Assembly: GCF_008704715.1 (NCBI RefSeq)
Contig: NZ_CP023689.1
Location: forward strand, 8,866,001-8,930,000
Direction of reading: 5' to 3'
DNA from: Streptomyces chartreusis
GTDB lineage: Bacteria; Actinomycetota; Actinomycetes; Streptomycetales; Streptomycetaceae
Length of the DNA stretch: 64,000 bases
Shown here: in pieces, positions 25,642-32,406 of the stretch
Position numbering within the stretch: position 1 is the stretch's first letter
Layout of the letters: every line of letters starts with the position of its first letter
Notes under the pieces: model-generated
Told to the model about the DNA's origin: nothing
Seen by the model: only the letters and a program-made list of their open reading frames with translations
Databases searched by the model: none
Made by a program: the position numbers and the translations under genes

Positions 25642-26058
25642 TCAGGCAACGTTCGCCCTGGTGAGGAACCGGGCCAGCACAGCCACGCCGACGGGTAGCG
25701 CAACCAGGTAGCCGACGAGGATACCGACGCCCGGATCAGCCAGCGCAGGGAAGGCCCAGTTCACCGTTGCAGTCACGAGCAGTCTCACCGCTACCAGCGC
25801 AAGGAGAGCGGCGACAACAGCAAGCCGACGCGGCGGGCTCGCCCCGCGGTACAACTCAGCCGCAGGCCCGATCGCCATCAGGCCCGTCACGAGGCCGACG
25901 AGACTGGTGTCGGGCAGCCACCCGAACGGCCACCCCACCAGAGCGACCAACCCGGAGACAGCGAGGCCGGCCAGTTCCAGCGCGACGGTGGCCACTACCG
26001 GGCGGTTCCACGAGGGATGTCGGATCGAGCCGCTCCCACTGTCCTTCTCATCGGCCAC
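25642..26058 (-). CDS. Small membrane protein, unrecognised
   Basis: 138 aa from the GTG at 26058, with about four hydrophobic helices (ALELAGLAVSGLVALVGWPF, TSLVGLVTGLMAIGPAAELY, RLAVVAALLALVAVRLLVTA, GVGILVGYLVALPVGVAVLA). The N-terminus VADEKDSGSGSIRHPSW is hydrophilic. No family is recognised. The start is uncertain because no strong ribosome site is present; the frame continues upstream to 26202. It is divergent from the phosphotransferase, with a 21-bp palindrome between them. Confidence 0.55.
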   Translation of the reverse strand: MADEKDSGSGSIRHPSWNRPVVATVALELAGLAVSGLVALVGWPFGWLPDTSLVGLVTGLMAIGPAAELYRGASPPRRLAVVAALLALVAVRLLVTATVNWAFPALADPGVGILVGYLVALPVGVAVLARFLTRANVA

Positions 26059-26090
26059 GTCGTCAGAGTAGCCATCGACAGCGCGAACGT

Positions 26091-26111
26091 TGACTGATGC
26101 GGCATTAGTCA
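26091..26111. promoter_or_regulatory. 21-bp near-perfect palindrome in a divergent promoter region
   Basis: TGACTGATGC (26091-26100) and GCATTAGTCA (26102-26111) are complementary at 9 of 10 positions around a single central G. It sits between the membrane protein gene (minus) and the phosphotransferase gene (plus). It may be an operator for an unlinked dimeric regulator. Confidence 0.45.
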
Positions 26112-26213
26112 GTTGCCGCCGCGTCGCAAAATTGGTCGACAGGCGCGGCCGCTGACCACTGTGATGGTTGCGACTGCCCGTCGCACGGAACGGGTCGACC
26201 ATGGGAGTTGCTC

Positions 26214-27113
26214 TTGGTAGCCGGGAGTGTCGCAGACAGCCGCCCTCGGATCGATGAGGCGCTGGTCAGGCGTCTGGTCGATGCGCAGTTCCCGCAGTGG
26301 GCCGGGCTGCCCCTGAAGCTGCTCGACCCGGCCGGCTCGGACCATGTGATCTATCGGTTGGGCGAGGAGCTGTCCGTCCGGTTGCCCCGCCATGCCGGTG
26401 CAATTGGGCAGGCCAGGAAGGAATTCCGGTGGCTGCCCCGGCTCGCCCCGCACGTTCCCCTGGCCGTCCCGGTACCGGTGGGTGTGGGTGACCCCGACTT
26501 CGGCTATCCGTGGCCGTGGGCCGTCTCCCGCTGGCTGGACGGCGAGGTGGCCACCGTCGACGCATTGGGCGACTCCGCCGGCGCCGCAGTCGAACTGGCC
26601 CAATTCCTGGCCGCCCTGCAGCGGTTCGCCCCCGAGGACATCCCCGCTGTCGACATCAGCGATGACCTCACCGGCAGCCCGCTGTCCGATCGGGACCGCG
26701 CGACGCGGCTCGCCATCGCCGAGGTCGACGGGGTGTTCGACACGACAGCGATGACCGAACTGTGGAACGCGGCGTTGAGTGCGCCGGGTTGGGACCGAGC
26801 TCCGGTGTGGTTTCACGGCGACTTCCACACCGGCAACCTGCTGACCTCCGACGGCCGCCTCAGCGCCGTCATCGACTTCGGCGGGCTCGGCAAGGGCGAC
26901 CCGGCCCGCGACCTGATGATCGCCTTCACCCTGATGTCGGCCGACAGCCGAGCCGCCTTCCGAGATGCGGTCGGCGTGGACGATGACACCTGGATGCGGG
27001 GCCGCGGCTGGGCCCTGGCCACCGGCCTGAACGCCTATACTTCCTACGCCGCGGTCAACCCCCGGGTCGCCGCGCAGACCACTCGGCAGATCACCCAAGC
27101 CCTCATCGGCTGA
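26214..27113 (+). CDS. Aminoglycoside phosphotransferase (APH) family kinase
   Basis: 299 aa protein-kinase-like fold. N-lobe DHVIYRLGEELSVRLPRHAG (ATP-binding lysine replaced in the usual APH manner by Arg in VRLPR). Catalytic loop VWFHGDFHTGNLLTSDGRLS. Metal-binding segment VIDFGGLGKGDPARDLMIAF. The family phosphorylates aminoglycosides, macrolides or small metabolites; no resistance can be asserted from sequence. The start is taken as TTG 26214, since GGGAG (26203-26207) lies 6 nt upstream; TTG 26208 directly abuts that site. Confidence 0.8.
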   Translation: MVAGSVADSRPRIDEALVRRLVDAQFPQWAGLPLKLLDPAGSDHVIYRLGEELSVRLPRHAGAIGQARKEFRWLPRLAPHVPLAVPVPVGVGDPDFGYPWPWAVSRWLDGEVATVDALGDSAGAAVELAQFLAALQRFAPEDIPAVDISDDLTGSPLSDRDRATRLAIAEVDGVFDTTAMTELWNAALSAPGWDRAPVWFHGDFHTGNLLTSDGRLSAVIDFGGLGKGDPARDLMIAFTLMSADSRAAFRDAVGVDDDTWMRGRGWALATGLNAYTSYAAVNPRVAAQTTRQITQALIG

Positions 27114-27169
27114 CAGTAGCGGCGGCTCCTCGCGTCCGTCGCCACCAGGTGTCCCGCCCGGCCGGTCGT

Positions 27170-27811
27170 TCAGGGAGATGTGGTCCAACGCGGCGCGGTT
27201 TCCGCCCACTTGGATTCCCACTCGGCCAGGTTGCGCCGGTTCAGGACGTGGGCTGCGGTGCCGTAGGCGGCGACACCGGCGAGGGCGACGGCCAGGAAGG
27301 CGAGGAGGGCCCAGCCCATGGCGCGGCTGCGGATCTGTTCGGCGGTCATGGGCGGTTCGGTGAGCGCTCCCTCCATGTCGACCCATACCTCGACCCTGCT
27401 GTCCTCGGTGAGCCCGGGCAGCACGTCGGTCTGTGCGGTACGGATCGTGCCCTGCGGGTCGGTGAAGCGGACCGTGGCCGGGTAGCGCGTCTTCTTCGCC
27501 TCCTCCGAGCCGGGTTCGGGATGGCGCGGAGCGTCGTGCGTGAGTATGGCCGTCGTGAGGTGCCGGGTCTTGCGCTGGTCGGCGGCTGTCGTGACGTAGT
27601 GCCGGTAGGCCGTGTCACCGATGGTGAACATGGCGATCAGGCCGAGGAACGGCGCGAGGAGCAGCAGGGCGAGGGCGATCCAGCCCTGGAGGCGGTCGGT
27701 GCTCCGGCGCAGTGGGTTGTGCCGCCACAGCCAGAGTGAGAGGGGGTGCACCCATGGGTACCGGAGGTCGGAAGGCGGGGGTGGCTGCGCGGGCGGGATC
27801 GTGCCGGACAC
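27170..27811 (-). CDS. Rv1733c-family membrane protein
   Basis: 213 aa. A proline-rich leader is followed by HNPLRRSTDRLQGWIALALL (TM1), an extracytoplasmic middle with YPATVRFTDPQGTIR and EVWVDMEGALTEPPMTAEQI, and TM2 MGWALLAFLAVALAGVAAYG. This matches the two-TM Rv1733c family known from the mycobacterial dormancy (DosR) regulon and amplified in streptomycetes. Function unknown. GTG 27811 has AAGGAG 7 nt upstream. It follows the MreB-like gene but is separated from it by a strong hairpin, so it probably has its own promoter. Confidence 0.75.
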   Translation of the reverse strand: MSGTIPPAQPPPPSDLRYPWVHPLSLWLWRHNPLRRSTDRLQGWIALALLLLAPFLGLIAMFTIGDTAYRHYVTTAADQRKTRHLTTAILTHDAPRHPEPGSEEAKKTRYPATVRFTDPQGTIRTAQTDVLPGLTEDSRVEVWVDMEGALTEPPMTAEQIRSRAMGWALLAFLAVALAGVAAYGTAAHVLNRRNLAEWESKWAETAPRWTTSP

Positions 27812-27865
27812 GGATTTCTCCTTCCGCGGGACGGGAACGGGACGGGGCCGCGACGCCGAAATGGG

Positions 27866-27899
27866 TGCCACGGCCGGTGGAGCGGCACCGGCCGTGGCA
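27866..27899 (-). terminator. Perfect 14-bp hairpin after the MreB-like gene
   Basis: TGCCACGGCCGGTG (27866-27879) pairs fully with CACCGGCCGTGGCA (27886-27899) over a 6-nt loop. It lies 14 nt beyond the MreB-like stop (minus strand) and before the Rv1733c-like start. Probable intrinsic terminator without a T tract. Confidence 0.65.
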
Positions 27900-27912
27900 G
27901 TCGGGGACGGGG

Positions 27913-28758
27913 CTAATGGGGGTGGGGGCCGGTGCCCCGTCCGGGCGGCTGCGCGGACCTCGCCGAAGGGTGCGCGTGGGCGGACTGGAGGATCTTCGCG
28001 GCGCCGCGGATCGCGGCGGTGTGCGGCGCGGGGACGGCTCGCAGGGGCGCGTGCAGGCTGCCGGTCAGCCGGTACGTGAGGTCGGGACGCAGCGCCCCGC
28101 CGCCCGCCAGGAGGGCACCCCGGCACAGGGCGTCGGCGGTCACGGACGTACGGTCCTGCCGGAGCATCGACGTGATCATCGTCGTCACGGCTTCGATGAC
28201 CTCCGCAGAGGTGCCGGGCGCGGAGATGTCGGTCGTGCCCACCGCCGTGCGTCGGGCGTCGAAGACCATGCCCTCGGAGAGGAGGACCACCTCGGTGAGG
28301 TGGGCGCCGATGTCCACCACGAGCAGCGGCCGGGAGAGGTCCGCGTCCGCGGCCAGCGCTATGGCACGCGCGGTGGGGACCGTCAGTACCGTGCGCGGAC
28401 GCAGCACCTCCACCGCCGTGCGGGCCCGTTCCCGGTAGGTGGGCCCGTCGAGGACCGGCGTGGTGACCACCACCAGCGGCCGGGTGAGGCGGGGCAGACG
28501 GTGGCCGAGCAGCCGGTCGAGCATCCGGGACGTACCCGGAACGTCGACGATGGCGCCCCGCTGTATCGGATACACCGCCCCGGCGCCCGGGAACGTGATC
28601 GTGGGTACGTCGAGGATCATGCCGCGGCCGGCGATCCAGGCGCGAGTACGCGCGCTGCCCATGTCGAGGGCGAGGCCGCAGCACTGCCGGCACATCGGCC
28701 AGGGCCGGTGCCGGTGGTAGGAGGAAGAGCCGGTGCGAGGGCGCGGGACCAGTGTCAT
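27913..28758 (-). CDS. MreB-like actin-family protein
   Basis: 281 aa, shorter than canonical MreB (~340). Phosphate-binding elements of the actin/Hsp70 fold: CGLALDMGSARTRAWIAGRG (phosphate 1), VDIGAHLTEVVLLSEGMVFD (phosphate 2), and GALLAGGGALRPDLTYRLTG (adenosine motif), with the MreB-type ERARTAVEVL segment. A cysteine cluster MCRQCCG precedes the first motif. The ATG at 28758 overlaps the stop of the DksA-like gene (ATGA), so the two are coupled. It resembles the divergent third MreB paralogue of streptomycetes rather than a cell-wall MreB; role unknown. Confidence 0.75.
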   Translation of the reverse strand: MTLVPRPRTGSSSYHRHRPWPMCRQCCGLALDMGSARTRAWIAGRGMILDVPTITFPGAGAVYPIQRGAIVDVPGTSRMLDRLLGHRLPRLTRPLVVVTTPVLDGPTYRERARTAVEVLRPRTVLTVPTARAIALAADADLSRPLLVVDIGAHLTEVVLLSEGMVFDARRTAVGTTDISAPGTSAEVIEAVTTMITSMLRQDRTSVTADALCRGALLAGGGALRPDLTYRLTGSLHAPLRAVPAPHTAAIRGAAKILQSAHAHPSARSAQPPGRGTGPHPH

Positions 28759-29123
28759 CGGCCGGCCTCGCGCACCTGCTGGCACCGGGCGCAGTAGCGG
28801 GCCTGCGGCACGATCGTCAGCCGCTCGCGGTCGATGGCCCGCCGGCACAGATGACAGGCGCCGTAACTGCCGTCGGCCATGCGCTGCAGCGCCGCCTCCA
28901 CGTCGGCGAGCACCATGCGCGCGGACGCGGCGAGCTTGACGTGCACCTCGGCCTGCGCCGCGGAACGGCGGCCGAGCAGTTCCTCGGCGCGTGGCGCCGC
29001 GGCGATCTGGCGCAGCTGGTCCTGACGGAACAGGCGCTGTTCGTGCAGGTTTTCCCGGAGCGCGGCAAGGTCCTCGGGCGACAGGTGCGTGGCACGGTCG
29101 CCGACGGTCTGGTGGTTCACCAC
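28755..29123 (-). CDS. DksA/TraR-type zinc-finger protein (second of a pair)
   Basis: 122 aa. An N-terminal coiled-coil (LSPEDLAALRENLHEQRL ... SAAQAEVHVKLAASARMVLA) is followed by ALQRMADGSYGACHLCRRAI and the C4 finger CxxC...CxxC with RYCARCQQ. DksA-like proteins insert into the RNA polymerase secondary channel or act as zinc-finger regulators. It starts with tandem GTG codons at 29123/29120 behind AAGGGG. Its stop overlaps the MreB-like start. It lies downstream of a paralogous DksA gene in the same direction. Confidence 0.85.
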   Translation of the reverse strand: MVNHQTVGDRATHLSPEDLAALRENLHEQRLFRQDQLRQIAAAPRAEELLGRRSAAQAEVHVKLAASARMVLADVEAALQRMADGSYGACHLCRRAIDRERLTIVPQARYCARCQQVREAGR

Positions 29124-29190
29124 TTCACCCCTTTTGAGCAGGGCAGGAGAGGAAGTCGGTCAGGGCGGGTCTGAGCTGCGTCAGAGCCGA

Positions 29191-29215
29191 TCTGATCCGA
29201 CCGGGGTCGATCAGA
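29191..29215 (-). terminator. Imperfect hairpin between the two DksA-like genes
   Basis: TCTGATC and GACC on the left pair with GGTC and GATCAGA on the right (one bulged C, very small loop). It could attenuate transcription from the first to the second DksA gene or be a palindromic protein site. Confidence 0.35.
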
Positions 29216-29245
29216 GAGAGTCGGGGGAGACGGGGGAGTCGCGGG

Positions 29246-29629
29246 TCACGTGGCGGCGCGGCGCTGGCAGGGGACGCAGTACCGGGTGTACGGGAGGATC
29301 TCCAGACGCTCGGCGGGGACGGGCTTGGAGCAGCCCAGGCAGGCGCCGTAGGAGCCGTCGTCGATGCGGGCGAACGCCTCGTTGATCTCCTTGAGGACCC
29401 GCTGGATGGCCTCGGCCTGCGTCGACAGCAGATGGTCGTCCGCGCTCTGGCCCGACTCGCTGAGGGCCTGCAACTGCGCCAGCCGGCTGTTGCGGGCGTG
29501 CTCCAGGCGCTGCCGGGCCTCATGAGCGGTCAGCCGGCCGGGACGGGGGTCGGCGATGTCGGCCCGGGGCGTCCGAGCGGCGTCGGGTGCCTGAGGGGTC
29601 TCGGACGGGGAGGAGGTGTCGAGGGGCAC
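29246..29629 (-). CDS. DksA/TraR-type zinc-finger protein (first of a pair)
   Basis: 127 aa from GTG 29629, with AAAGGA ~8 nt upstream. A 40-residue Pro/Ala-rich leader is followed by the coiled coil AHEARQRLEHARNSRLAQLQ, then IQRVLKEINEAFARIDDGSY and GACLGCSKPVPAERLEILPY with the second CxxC in RYCVPCQRR. A paralogue lies immediately downstream. It heads a minus-strand group with the MreB-like protein and is divergent from the two-component system. Confidence 0.85.
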   Translation of the reverse strand: MPLDTSSPSETPQAPDAARTPRADIADPRPGRLTAHEARQRLEHARNSRLAQLQALSESGQSADDHLLSTQAEAIQRVLKEINEAFARIDDGSYGACLGCSKPVPAERLEILPYTRYCVPCQRRAAT

Positions 29630-30066
29630 GACGAGTCCTTTCTCAGCAGGTGACGGGCGCAGCAACGGCCGCCCGGTTCGTCGGACCGCGGGCTTCCGTG
29701 GAGACCGCGGGTTTTCGCCGAACCGGGCGGCCCTGGCACCTTCGACTCTGCTCCGTACGGCCTCGGAATCCCATCGGGCGCAGGCCCCATTCGCCCTGGA
29801 CCGCGATGACCACACGCCGCCCGCCCGGGCCGGCGGATGGGTACCCCATGACCCGGGATATGGGGACCGGGCCCCATCGACCGCGCGCGTGGAGCAGGGC
29901 AGGCTGGTGCGGGGTCGATGAGGCCTGTTCGGGTCCCGGCCCGGTCAGGTGCGATCGGACCCGGTCAGGCCCCGATCAGACCCGGATACCGCGGTTCACG
30001 CGCAGGGGGTGCGATGACTGTGAGCCGAGCTGGTTAGGGTCGGGTCGTAGAAGGAGGAAATACCCC
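29630..30066. other. 437-bp intergenic region between divergent dksA-like and histidine kinase genes, with tandem repeats
   Basis: No gene is supportable here. It contains a 20-bp direct tandem repeat with core CCCGGTCAGG at about 29940 and 29960, a partial third copy near 29980, and separate short inverted GC blocks around 29855-29880. The repeats lie ~90-130 nt upstream of the kinase start, within reach of a response-regulator binding array. Both promoters of the divergent units must lie here. Confidence 0.5.
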
Positions 30067-31026
30067 GTGTCGTTGTTCTGGCGGATCTTCGGGCTCAACG
30101 CCGTGGTCCTGGGCATCGCCACGGCGCTGCTGCTGTGGGCGCCGGTGACCGTCTCCGTGCCGGTGCTGCTGACCGAGGCGATGATCCTGGTCGGTGGCCT
30201 GGCCGTCATGCTCGTCGCCAACGGCACCCTGCTGCGCTGGGGCCTGGCCCCGCTGGACCGGCTGACCCGCCTCATGACCACCGTCGACCTGCTGCGCCCC
30301 GGACAGCGGCTCCCCGTGCCCGGCGCCGCCGGCAGCGAGGTGGCCGAACTGATCCGCACCTTCAACGCCATGCTCGACCGGCTGGAGCACGAGCGCGCCA
30401 CGTCCAGCGCCCGGGCGCTGCTGGCGCAGGAGGCGGAACGCCGCCGTATCGCCCAGGAACTGCACGACGAGGTCGGGCAGAGCATGACCGCGATCCTGCT
30501 GGTGCTCAAGCGTGCCGCGGACGACGCCCCCGAGCCGCTGCGCGAGGACCTCCAGCAGGCCCAGGAGATCACCCGGGAGAGCCTGGACGAGGTGCGGCGC
30601 CTGGTACGGCGCCTGCGCCCCGGTGTCCTGGAGGACCTGGGCCTGGTCAGCGCGCTGACCTCGCTCTCGCTGGACTTCGCCACCCACACCGGGCTGCGAG
30701 TCGTACGGCGCCTCGACAGCGACCTGCCCGCCCTCGACCACGAGAGCGAGCTCGTCCTGTACCGGGTGGCTCAGGAGAGTCTGACCAACGCCGCCCGGCA
30801 CGCGGACGCCCGCCGGGTCGAGGTGAGCCTGCACGGCGCCGACGGGGCGGTGGTCCTGGAGATCGCCGACGACGGCCGCGGCATCGAGGCCGCCTGCGAG
30901 GGGGCCGGGATCCGCGGGATGCGGGAGCGGGCGCTGCTCGCCGGCGCGACCCTGGACATCACCTCCACACCCGGCACCGGCACCCGGATCCGGCTCACCG
31001 CACCCGTCCCCAGGAAGCAGCGTTGA
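30067..31026 (+). CDS. NarL-type sensor histidine kinase
   Basis: 319 aa from GTG 30067 behind AAGGAGG. Two membrane helices (LFWRIFGLNAVVLGIATALL and VLLTEAMILVGGLAVMLVAN) with almost no external loop, a HAMP-like linker LLRWGLAPLDRLTRLMTTVD, the HisKA_3 H-box RRRIAQELHDEVGQSMTAIL (phospho-His), and the HATPase with QESLTNAARHADARRVEVSL and EIADDGRGIEA ... GIRGMRERA. The lack of a sensor loop suggests it senses within the membrane or cytoplasm. The regulator gene starts 3 nt after its stop. Divergent from the DksA-like pair. Confidence 0.88.
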   Translation: MSLFWRIFGLNAVVLGIATALLLWAPVTVSVPVLLTEAMILVGGLAVMLVANGTLLRWGLAPLDRLTRLMTTVDLLRPGQRLPVPGAAGSEVAELIRTFNAMLDRLEHERATSSARALLAQEAERRRIAQELHDEVGQSMTAILLVLKRAADDAPEPLREDLQQAQEITRESLDEVRRLVRRLRPGVLEDLGLVSALTSLSLDFATHTGLRVVRRLDSDLPALDHESELVLYRVAQESLTNAARHADARRVEVSLHGADGAVVLEIADDGRGIEAACEGAGIRGMRERALLAGATLDITSTPGTGTRIRLTAPVPRKQR

Positions 31027-31028
31027 CC

Positions 31029-31736
31029 ATGCACGACCCGATGCCTCCCGAACCCGCCTCGGCCTCGACGCCGGCGACCGCCGGCCCGACGCCGATCCGC
31101 ATCCTCCTCGCCGACGACCACGCCCTCGTGCGCCGCGGTGTACGCCTCATCCTCGACCGGGAACCCGACCTCCAGGTCGTCGCCGAGGCCGGGGACGGAG
31201 CCGAGGCCGTCGAGGAGGCGCGCAAGCAGGACATCGACCTGGCCATCCTCGACATCGCCATGCCGCGCATGACCGGGCTCCAGGCCACCCGTGAGCTGAG
31301 CGCGCTCAAGCCGGACCTGCGCATCCTGATGCTGACGATGCACGACAACGAGCAGTACCTCTTCCAGGCGCTGAAGGCCGGGGCCTGCGGCTACGTGCTG
31401 AAGTCGGTGGCCGACCGCGACCTCGTCGCCGCCTGCCGGGCCGCGATGCGCAACGAGCCGTTCCTCTACCCCGGCGCGGTCACGGCCCTGATCCGCAACT
31501 ACCTGGATCGCGTCCGGCACGGCGAGGAGGACGCCGATCGCCTCCTCACGCCCCGCGAGGAGGAGGTCCTCAAGCTCGTCGCCGAGGGCCACTCCTCCAA
31601 GGAGATCGCCGAGATGCTGTTCATCAGCGTCAAGACCGTGCATCGCCATCGCGCCAATCTGCTGCACAAACTCGGTCTGCGCGACCGGCTGGAACTGACC
31701 CGGTACGCCATCCGTTCCGGTCTTATCGAACCCTGA
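31029..31736 (+). CDS. NarL/LuxR-type response regulator
   Basis: 235 aa. Receiver domain with acidic pocket RILLADDHALVRRGVRLILD, phospho-acceptor Asp in DLAILDIAMPRMTGLQA, and the switch Thr/Lys region MLTMHDNEQYLFQALKAGAC plus VLKS. LuxR-type HTH at the C-terminus: LTPREEEVLKLVAEGHSSKE, then IAEMLFISVKTVHRHRANLL. Partner of the kinase just upstream. Likely targets are the nearby dksA-like, Rv1733c-like and secDF genes, but this is inference from proximity. Confidence 0.88.
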   Translation: MHDPMPPEPASASTPATAGPTPIRILLADDHALVRRGVRLILDREPDLQVVAEAGDGAEAVEEARKQDIDLAILDIAMPRMTGLQATRELSALKPDLRILMLTMHDNEQYLFQALKAGACGYVLKSVADRDLVAACRAAMRNEPFLYPGAVTALIRNYLDRVRHGEEDADRLLTPREEEVLKLVAEGHSSKEIAEMLFISVKTVHRHRANLLHKLGLRDRLELTRYAIRSGLIEP

Positions 31737-31791
31737 CACCGCTTCAGGGACCGACGCCAAGGATCCGAACACGTCCAGAGAGGGATGGTGC

Positions 31792-32223
31792 ATGCGCCCG
31801 GCATCCCGCACCATCCCGCCTTCCGGGCAGCGGAGTTCGGCCGCGGTGCATCGACTCGCCGGAATACTCGGCGTCCTCCTCGCCGTCCTGCTCGCGTTGG
31901 TCCCCGCCCACACCGCGCACGCCGCGGGCGGGCCGAAGGACGACCGGGCCGCTACGGCCACGAGCGCGCAACTCGCCGACCACGGAACCCGCGCGGACAG
32001 CCCGTGCGCCGCCGGCTGCGCGACACAGCCCAGAACCCGGCACGACCCGCTCGGCGAGCGCCCCGGGCTGCCGGATCATCACGCCACCGACCCGGGCGAA
32101 GTCGCTGCCGGGCGCCCTGCCGTCGGCTCACGCACTCCCGCGGTACCCGCGCACGCACTCGTCTCCCCCGGCCGATCCACACACGACCGTGGCAGGGCCC
32201 CTCCGGCGCCCACCGGCAACTGA
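31792..32223 (+). CDS. Small secreted or membrane-anchored protein, unrecognised
   Basis: 143 aa. N-terminal basic region, then hydrophobic VHRLAGILGVLLAVLLALVP with an AHTAHAAGG cleavage-like site. The mature part is hydrophilic, rich in Pro, Gly and His, with CAAGCATQPR. No family is recognised. It starts 55 nt after the response regulator stop and could be in that operon. The tail looks low-complexity, so the coding status is moderate. Confidence 0.5.
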   Translation: MRPASRTIPPSGQRSSAAVHRLAGILGVLLAVLLALVPAHTAHAAGGPKDDRAATATSAQLADHGTRADSPCAAGCATQPRTRHDPLGERPGLPDHHATDPGEVAAGRPAVGSRTPAVPAHALVSPGRSTHDRGRAPPAPTGN

Positions 32224-32280
32224 AGCAACCCGTCAACCTTTACCTCGTCACGGCAACGCGAGCCCGCGGTCCGCCGTTGG

Positions 32281-32382
32281 CTGCCGCTGCCGCTGCCGCT
32301 GCCGCTGCCGCTGCCGCTGCCGCTGCCGCTGCCGCTGCCGCTGCCGCTGCCGCTGCCGCTGCCGCTGCCGCTGCCGCTGCCG
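32281..32382 (+). repeat. Perfect hexanucleotide microsatellite, 17 copies of CTGCCG
   Basis: An uninterrupted 102-bp tract of CTGCCG repeats lies between the small secreted protein gene and secDF, ending 13 nt before the secDF ribosome site. If translated it would give poly-Ala or Gly-Ser, but no convincing gene covers it. Such long perfect hexamer tracts are prone to slippage, so copy number probably varies. Confidence 0.95.
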
Positions 32383-32406
32383 TGACGTGCCTGCCGGAGG
32401 CCTGTG

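Noticed and set aside
26214..27113. Definite aminoglycoside resistance gene
   Set aside because: The kinase fold is clear but the family is broad; no sequence feature fixes an antibiotic substrate.
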